From Halictus rubicundus (Eukaryota; Arthropoda; Insecta; Hymenoptera; Halictidae), in NCBI RefSeq assembly GCF_050948215.1, contig NW_027488634.1:248001-312000 (forward strand): 64,000 nucleotides of DNA. The letters are read 5' to 3'. Under the pieces are notes generated by a model that was not told the origin of the DNA, searched no databases, and saw nothing but the letters and a program-made list of their open reading frames with translations. Made by a program: the position numbers and the translations under genes. This document shows positions 53,826 through 62,650 of the stretch, one piece after another (the first letter of the stretch is position 1; the number at the start of each line of letters is the position of its first letter).

Positions 53826-54553
53826 CTCCTCTATCCTATCCTATCCTCTATCCTATCCTATCCTCTATGCTATCCTCCCTCATTCCTATCCTATCCTCTA
53901 TCCTATCCTATCCTCTATCCTATACTATCCTCTATCCTATCCTATCCCCTATCCTATCCTATCCTCTATCCTTTCCTCTATCCTATCCTATCCTCTATCC
54001 GATCCTCTATCCTATCCCATCCTCTATCCTATCCTACCCTCTATCCTATCCTATCCTCTATCCTATCCTATCGTCTATCCTATCCTATCCTATCCTCTAT
54101 CCGATCCTCTATTCTATCCTATCCTCTATCCTATCCTATACTCTATCCTATCCTATCCTCTATCCTATACTAGCCTCTACCTTATCCTATCCTCTATCCT
54201 ATCCAATTACCTATCCGATCCTCTATCCTATCCTATCCTCTATCAGATCCTCAATCCTATCCTATCCTCTATCCTATCCTATCCTCTATCCTATACTTTC
54301 CACAATACTATTATATGCTCTATCCTATCCTATCCTCTATCCTATCCTATCCTCTATCCTATCCTATCCACTATCCTATCCTATCCTCTATCCTATCCTA
54401 TCATCTATCCTATCCTATCCTCTATCCTATCCTATCCTCTATCCTATCCTATCGTCTATCCCATCCTATCCTCTATCCTATCCTATCCTCTATCCTAACC
54501 TATCCTCTATCCTATCGTATCCTGTATCGTATCCTATCCTCTATCCTATCCTC

Positions 54554-54648
54554 TATAATATCGTTTACTCTATCATATCCTATCCTCTATCCTATAATAT
54601 CATCTATCCTATTCTATCCTCTATCCTATCCTCTATCATATCCAATCC
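54554..54648. repeat. 95-bp cassette, ctaccctatcc-flank subtype
   Basis: Full cassette of the HOR unit at 53826-57102. Confidence 0.9.
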
Positions 54649-55113
54649 TCTATCGTATCCTCTATCCTACCCTATCCTCTATCCTATCCTATCCTCTATC
54701 CTATCCTATCCTCTATCCTATCCTACCCTCTATCCTATCCTATCCTCTATCCTATCCTATCCTCTATCGTATCCTATCCTTTATCCTATCCTATCCTCTA
54801 TCCTATCCGATCCTCTATCCTATCCTATCCTGTATCCTGTCCTATCCTCTATCCTATCCTATCCTCTATCCTATCCTTTCCTCTATCCTATCCAATCCTC
54901 TATCCTATCCTATCCTCTATCCTATCCTATCCTCTATCCTATCCTATCTTCTATCCTATCCTATCCTCTATCCCATCCTATCCTCTATCCTATCCTATCC
55001 TCTATCCTATACTATCCTCTATCCTATCCTATCCCCTATCCTATCCTATCCTCTATCCTTTCCTCTATCCTATCCTATCCTCTATCCTATCCTATCCTCT
55101 ATCCGATCCTCTA

Positions 55114-55487
55114 TCCGATCCTCTATCCTATCCTATCCTGTATCCTGTCCTATCCTCTATCCAATCCTATCCTATATCCTATCCTTTCCTCTATCCTATC
55201 CAATCCTCCATCCTATCCTATCCTCTATCCTATCCTATCCTCTATCGTATCCTAACCTCTATCCTGTCCTATCCTCTATCCTATCGTATCCTCTATCGTA
55301 TCCGATCCTCTATCCTATCCTATCCTGTATCCTGTCCTATCCTCTATCCAATCCTATCCTATATCCTATCCTTTCCTCTATCCTATCCAATCCTCCATCC
55401 TATCCTATCCTCTATCCTATCCTATCCTCTATCGTATCCTAACCTCTATCCTGTCCTATCCTCTATCCTATCGTATCCTCTATCGTA
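55114..55487. repeat. 187-bp tandem doubling
   Basis: aatcctccatcc at 55202 and 55389, in the HOR unit at 53826-57102. Confidence 0.85.
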
Positions 55488-56614
55488 TCCGATCCTCTAT
55501 CCTATCCTATCCTGTATCCTGTCCTATCCTCTATCCTATCCTATCCTCTATCCTATCCTTTCCTCTATCCTATCCAATCCTCTATCCTATCCTATCCTCT
55601 ATCCTATCCTATCCTCTATCCTATCGTATCCTCTATCGTATCCTATCCTCTATCCTATCCTATCCTCTATCCTATCTTATCCTCTATCCTATCCTATCCT
55701 CTATCCTATCCTATCCTCTATCTTATCCTCTATCCTATCCTCTATCCTAGCCTCTATCCTATCCTCTATCCTATCCTCTCCTCTATCCTATCCTATCCTC
55801 TATCCTATCCTATCCTCTATGCTATCCTACCCTCTTTCCTATCCTATCCTCTATCCTATCCTTTCTTCTATCCTATCCAATCCTCTATCCTATCCTATCC
55901 TCTATCCTATACTATCCTCTATCCTATCCTATCATCTATCCTATCCTATCCTCTATCGTTTCCTCTATCCTATCCTATAGTCTATACTATCGTATCCTCT
56001 GTCCGATCCTCTATCCGATCCTCTATCCTATCCTATCCTGTATCCTGTCCTATACACTATCCAATCCTATCCTCTATCCTATCCTATCCTCTATCGTATC
56101 CTAACCTCTATCCTGTCCTATCCTCTATCCTATCGTATCCTCTATCGTATCCGATCCTCTATCCTATCCTATCCTGTATCCTGTCCTATCCTCTATCCTA
56201 TCCTATCCTCTATCCTATCCTTTCCTCTATCCTATCCAATCCTCTATCCTATCCTATCCTCTATCCTATCCTATCCTCTATCCTATCGTATCCTCTATCG
56301 TATCCTATCCTCTATCCTATCCTATCCTCTATCCTATCTTATCCTCTATCCTATCCTATCCTCTATCCTATCCTATCCTCTATCTTATCCTCTATCCTAT
56401 CCTCTATCCTAGCCTCTATCCTATCCTCTATCCTATCCTCTCCTCTATCCTATCCTATCCTCTATCCTATCCTATCCTCTATGCTATCCTACCCTCTTTC
56501 CTATCCTATCCTCTATCCTATCCTTTCTTCTATCCTATCCAAACCTCTTTCCTATCCTATCCTATATACTATCCTATCCTCTATCCTATCCTATCCTCTA
56601 TCGTATCCTATCCT

Positions 56615-56649
56615 CTATCCTCTATCCTCTATCCTCTATCCTCTATCCT
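56615..56649. repeat. 7-bp sub-array, 5 units
   Basis: Counterpart of 39575. Confidence 0.93.
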
Positions 56650-57006
56650 CTATCCTATCCTATCCTCTATCCTATCCTATCCTCTATCCTATCCTATCCT
56701 CTATCCTATCCTATCTTCTATCCTATCCTATCCTCTATCCTATCCTATCCGATATCCTATCCTATCCTCTATCCTATCCTATCCTCTATCCTATCCTATC
56801 CTCTATCCTATCCTATCCTCTATCATATGCTATCGTCTATCCTATCCTATCCTCTATCCTATCCTATCCTCTATCCTATCCTATCCTCTATCCTATCCTA
56901 TCCTCTATCCCATCCTATCCTCTATCCTATCCTATCCTCTATCCTATCCTATCCTCTATCCTATCCTATCCTCTATCCTATCCTATCCGCTATCCTATCC
57001 TATCCT

Positions 57007-57102
57007 CTATCCTATCCTCTATCCTATCCTCTATCCTATCCTCTATCCTATCCTCTATCCTATCCTCTATCCTATCCTCTATCCTATCCTCTATCCTATC
57101 CT
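57007..57102. repeat. 12-bp sub-array, 8 units
   Basis: Matches 39967 at +17,040. Confidence 0.92.
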
Positions 57103-57830
57103 CTCCTCTATCCTATCCTATCCTCTATCCTATCCTATCCTCTATGCTATCCTCCCTCATTCCTATCCTATCCTCTATCCTATCCTATCCTCTATCCTAT
57201 ACTATCCTCTATCCTATCCTATCCCCTATCCTATCCTATCCTCTATCCTTTCCTCTATCCTATCCTATCCTCTATCCGATCCTCTATCCTATCCCATCCT
57301 CTATCCTATCCTACCCTCTATCCTATCCTATCCTCTATCCTATCCTATCGTCTATCCTATCCTATCCTATCCTCTATCCGATCCTCTATTCTATCCTATC
57401 CTCTATCCTATCCTATACTCTATCCTATCCTATCCTCTATCCTATACTAGCCTCTACCTTATCCTATCCTCTATCCTATCCAATTACCTATCCGATCCTC
57501 TATCCTATCCTATCCTCTATCAGATCCTCAATCCTATCCTATCCTCTATCCTATCCTATCCTCTATCCTATACTTTCCTCAATACTATTATATGCTCTAT
57601 CCTATCCTATCCTCTATCCTATCCTATCCTCTATCCTATCCTATCCACTATCCTATCCTATCCTCTATCCTATCCTATCATCTATCCTATCCTATCCTCT
57701 ATCCTATCCTATCCTCTATCCTATCCTATCGTCTATCCCATCCTATCCTCTATCCTATCCTATCCTCTATCCTAACCTATCCTCTATCCTATCGTATCCT
57801 GTATCGTATCCTATCCTCTATCCTATCCTC

Positions 57831-57925
57831 TATAATATCGTTTACTCTATCATATCCTATCCTCTATCCTATAATATCATCTATCCTATTCTATCCTCTA
57901 TCCTATCCTCTATCATATCCAATCC
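57831..57925. repeat. 95-bp cassette, ctaccctatcc-flank subtype
   Basis: Counterpart of 7233 at +50,598. Confidence 0.9.
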
Positions 57926-58179
57926 TCTATCGTATCCTCTATCCTACCCTATCCTCTATCCTATCCTATCCTCTATCCTATCCTATCCTCTATCCTATCC
58001 TACCCTCTATCCTATCCTATCCTCTATCCTATCCTATCCTCTATCGTATCCTATCCTTTATCCTATCCTATCCTCTATCCTATCCGATCCTCTATCCTAT
58101 CCTATCCTGTATCCTGTCCTATCCTCTATCCTATCCTATCCTCTATCCTATCCTTTCCTCTATCCTATCCAATCCTCTA

Positions 58180-59024
58180 TCCTATCCTATCCTCTATCCT
58201 ATCGTATCATCTATCGTATCCTATCCTCTATCCTATCCTATCCTCTATCCTATCCTATCCTCTATCCTATCCTATCCTCTATCCTATCCTATCCTCTATC
58301 CTATCCTATCCTCTATCCTATCCTGTTCTCTATCATATGCTATCGTCTATCCTATCCTATCCTCTATCCTATCCTATCCTCTATCCTATCCTATCCTCTA
58401 TCCTATCCTATCCTCTATCCAATCCTATCCTCTATCCTATCCTATCCTCTATCCTATCGTATCATCTATCGTATCCTATCCTCTATCCTGTCCTATCCTC
58501 TATCCTATCCTATCCTCTATCCTATCCTATCCTCTATCCTATCCTATCCTCTATCCTATCCTATCCTCTATCATATGCTATCGTCTATCATATCCTATCC
58601 TCTATCCTATCCTATCCTCTATCCTATCCTATCCTCTATCGTATCCTATCCTCTATCCTATCCTATCCTCTATCCGATCCTCTATTCTATCCTATCCTCT
58701 ATCCTATCCTATACTCTATCCTATCCTATCCTCTATCCTATACTAGCCTCTACCTTATCCTATCCTCTATCCTATACTTTCCTCAATCCTATTATATGCT
58801 CTATCCTATCCTATCCTCTATCCTATCCTATCCTCTATCCTATCCTATCCACTATCCTATCCTATCCTCTATCCTATCCTATCCTCTATCCTATCCTATC
58901 CTCTATCCTATCCTATCCTCTATCCTATCCTATCGTCTATCCCATCCTATCCTCTATCCTATCCTATCCTCTATCCTAACCTATCCTCTATCCTATCGTA
59001 TCCTGTATCGTATCCTATCCTCTA
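58180..59024. repeat. 845-bp tandem duplication, copy 1
   Basis: Starts near a tatcgtatcatctatcg pair and includes the cctgttctctatcatatgc unit (ATG 58337), catatgctatcgtctatcat, and attatatgctc (ATG 58796). All recur at +845. The equivalent stretch at 7600-8450 has only one copy, so the doubling is specific to the right-hand segment. Confidence 0.85.
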
Positions 59025-59869
59025 TCCTATCCTATCCTCTATCCTATCGTATCATCTATCGTATCCTATCCTCTATCCTATCCTATCCTCTATCCTATCC
59101 TATCCTCTATCCTATCCTATCCTCTATCCTATCCTATCCTCTATCCTATCCTATCCTCTATCCTATCCTGTTCTCTATCATATGCTATCGTCTATCCTAT
59201 CCTATCCTCTATCCTATCCTATCCTCTATCCTATCCTATCCTCTATCCTATCCTATCCTCTATCCAATCCTATCCTCTATCCTATCCTATCCTCTATCCT
59301 ATCGTATCATCTATCGTATCCTATCCTCTATCCTGTCCTATCCTCTATCCTATCCTATCCTCTATCCTATCCTATCCTCTATCCTATCCTATCCTCTATC
59401 CTATCCTATCCTCTATCATATGCTATCGTCTATCATATCCTATCCTCTATCCTATCCTATCCTCTATCCTATCCTATCCTCTATCGTATCCTATCCTCTA
59501 TCCTATCCTATCCTCTATCCGATCCTCTATTCTATCCTATCCTCTATCCTATCCTATACTCTATCCTATCCTATCCTCTATCCTATACTAGCCTCTACCT
59601 TATCCTATCCTCTATCCTATACTTTCCTCAATCCTATTATATGCTCTATCCTATCCTATCCTCTATCCTATCCTATCCTCTATCCTATCCTATCCACTAT
59701 CCTATCCTATCCTCTATCCTATCCTATCCTCTATCCTATCCTATCCTCTATCCTATCCTATCCTCTATCCTATCCTATCGTCTATCCCATCCTATCCTCT
59801 ATCCTATCCTATCCTCTATCCTAACCTATCCTCTATCCTATCGTATCCTGTATCGTATCCTATCCTCTA
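59025..59869. repeat. 845-bp tandem duplication, copy 2
   Basis: Direct partner of 58180-59024 with marks at 59182 and 59641. After it the array passes through plain 17-mers to the cassette at 60028, as at 8410-8585. No difference from copy 1 was seen in the marks compared. Confidence 0.85.
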
Positions 59870-60027
59870 TCCTATCCTATCCTCTATCCTATCCTATCCT
59901 CTATCCTATCCTATCCTCTATCCTATCCTATCCTCTATCCTATCCTATCCTCTATCCTATCCTATCCTCTATCCGATCCTCTATCCTATCCTATCCTGTA
60001 TCCTGTCCTATCCTCTATCCTATCCTC

Positions 60028-60122
60028 TATAATATCGTTTACTCTATCATATCCTATCCTCTATCCTATAATATCATCTATCCTATTCTATCCTCTATCC
60101 TATCCTCTATCATATCCAATCC
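60028..60122. repeat. 95-bp cassette, ctaccctatcc-flank subtype
   Basis: Counterpart of 8585 at +51,443. The next unit reads cctccatcg instead of cctctatcg, and a one-off ctataatatcctattatc unit lies about 85 bp downstream. Confidence 0.9.
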
Positions 60123-62650
60123 TCCATCGTATCCTCTATCCTACCCTATCCTCTATCCTATCCTATCCTCTATCCTATCCTATCCTCTATCCTATCCTAC
60201 CCTCTATAATATCCTATTATCTATCCTATCCTATCCTCTATCGTATCCTATCCTTTATCCTATCCTATCCTCTATCCTATCCGATCCTCTATCCTATCCT
60301 ATCCTGTATCGTGTCCTATCCTCTATCCTATCCTATCCTCTATCCTATCCTTTCCTCTATCCTATCCAATCCTCTATCCTATCCTATCCTCTATCCTATC
60401 GTATCATCCATCGTATCCTATCCTCTATCCTATCCTATCCTCTATCCTATCCTATCCTCTATCCTATCCTATCCTCTATCCTATCCTATCCTCTATCCTA
60501 TCCTATCGTCTATCCCTTCCTATCCTCTATCCTATCCTATCCTCTATCATAACCTATCCTCTATCCTATCGTATCCTGTATCGTATCCTATCCTCTATCC
60601 TATCCTATCCTCTATCCTATCCTATCCTTTATCCTATCATATCCTCTATCCTATCCGATCCTCTATCCTATCCTATCCTGTATCCTGTCCTATCCTCTAT
60701 CCTATCCTATCCACTATCCTATCCTTTCCTCTATCCTATCCAATCCTCTATCCTATCCTATCCTCTATCCTATCGTATCATCTATCGTATCCTATCCTCT
60801 ATCCTATCCTATCCTCTATCCTATCCTATCCTCTATCCTATCCTATCCTCTATCCTATCCTATCCTCTATCCTATCCTATCCTCTATCCTATCCTATCCT
60901 CTATCCTATCCTATCCTCTACCCTATCCTATCCTCTATCCTATCCTATCCTCTATCAGATCCTCAATCCTATCCTATCCTCTATCCTATCCTATCCTCTA
61001 TCCTATCCTTTCCTCTATCCTATCCAATCCTCTATCCTATCCTATCCTCTATCCTATCGTATCCTCTATCGTATCCTATCCACTATCCTATCCTATCCTC
61101 TATCCTACCCTATCCTCTATCCTATCCTATCCTCTATCCTATCCTATCCTCTATCGAATCCTACCCTCTATCCTATCCTATCCTCTATCCTATCCTATCC
61201 TATCCTCTATCGTATCCTATCCTTTATCCTATCCTATCCTCTATCCTATCCGATCCTCTATCCTATCCTATCCTGTATCCTGTCCTATCCTCTATCCTAT
61301 CCTTTCCTCTATCCTATCCAATCCTCTATCCTATCCTATCCTCTATCCTATCGTATCATCTATCGTATCCTATCCTCTATCCTATCCTATCCTCTATCCT
61401 ATCCTATCCTATCCTCTATCCTATCCTATCCTCTATCCTATCCTATCCTCTATCATATGCTATAGTCTATCCTATCCTATCCTCTATCCTATCCTATCCT
61501 CTATCCTATCCTATCCTCTATCCTATCCTATCCTCTATCCTATCGTATCCTCTATCGTATCCTATCCTCTATCCTATCCTATCCTCTATCCTATCCCATC
61601 CTCTATCCTATCCTATCCTCTATCCTATCCTATCCTCTGTCCGATCCTCTATCCTATCCTATCCTCTATCCTATCCTATCCCCTATCCTATCCTATCCTC
61701 TATCCTCTGCTCTATCCTATACTATCCTCTATCCTATCCTATCCTCTATGCTATCCTACCCTCTTTCCTATCCTATCCTCTATCCTATCCTATCCTCTAT
61801 CCTATACTATCCTCTATCCTATCCTATCCCCTATCCTATCCTATCCTCTATCCTATCGTATCATCTATCGTATCCTATCCTCTATCCTATCCTATCCTCT
61901 ATCGTTTCCTCTATCCTATCCTATCCTCTATACTATCCTATCCTCTGTCCGATCCTCTATCCGATCCTCTATCCTAACCTATCCTGTATCCTGTCCTATC
62001 CTCTATCCAATCCTATCCTATCCTATCCTCTATCCTATCCAATCCTCTATCCTATCCTTTCCTCTATCCTATCCTATCCTCTATCCTATCCTATCCTCTA
62101 TCCTATCCTATCCTCTATCCTATCCTATCCTCTATCAGATCCTCAATCCTATCCTATCCTCTATCCTATCCAATCCTCTATCCTATCCTTTCCTCTATCC
62201 TATCCAATCCTCTATCCTATCCTATCCTCTAACCTATCGTATCCTCTATCGTATCCTATCCACTATCCTATCCTATCCTCTATCCTATCCTATCCTCTAT
62301 CCTATCCTATCCTCTATCCTATCCTATCCTCTATCGTATCCTATCCTTTATCCTATCCTATCCTCTATCCTATCCGATCCTCTATCCTATCCTATCCTGT
62401 ATCCTGTCCTATCCTCTATCCTATCCTATCCTCTATCCTATCCTTTCCTCTATCCTATCCAATCCTCTATCCTATCCTATCCTCTATCCTATCGTATCAT
62501 CTATCGTATCCTATCCTCTATCCTATCCTATCCTCTATCCTATCCTATCCTCTATCCTATCCTATCCTCTATCCTATCCTATCCTCTATCCTATCCTATC
62601 CTCTATCCTATCCTATCCTCTATCCTATCCTATCCCCTATCCTATCCTAT

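Larger units (their letters stand above)
53826..57102. repeat. HOR unit of the 30-41 kb group (3,277 bp)
   Basis: Fifth copy of the unit that opens with tatgctatcctccctcatt (53867). Relative to unit 3 the offset is 17,108, then 16,853 after a 255-bp (15 x 17) loss near 54860, then 17,040 after a 187-bp (11 x 17) change. Has the tactttccacaat subtype (about 54297), a full cassette (54554), a 187-bp doubling (55202 / 55389) and a 7-bp sub-array (56615). Confidence 0.78.
57103..62650. repeat. Higher-order segment, copy 2 of 6555-11225
   Basis: Opens at the tatgctatcctccctcatt motif (57144). Compared with 6555-11225 it has an extra 51 bp near 57370 (the tccgatcctctattc stretch), a tandem 845-bp duplication and several single 17-bp gains or losses. 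Cassettes at 57831 and 60028 correspond to 7233 and 8585. The cagatcctcaatcc and tatgctatcctacc marks correspond throughout to near 62650. Confidence 0.8.

Noticed and set aside
56481..58979. 832-codon open frame rich in SYP, ILYP and ILSS
   Set aside because: Same artefact. The long ILSS run inside it is the 12-bp sub-array at 57007-57102 read in another frame.
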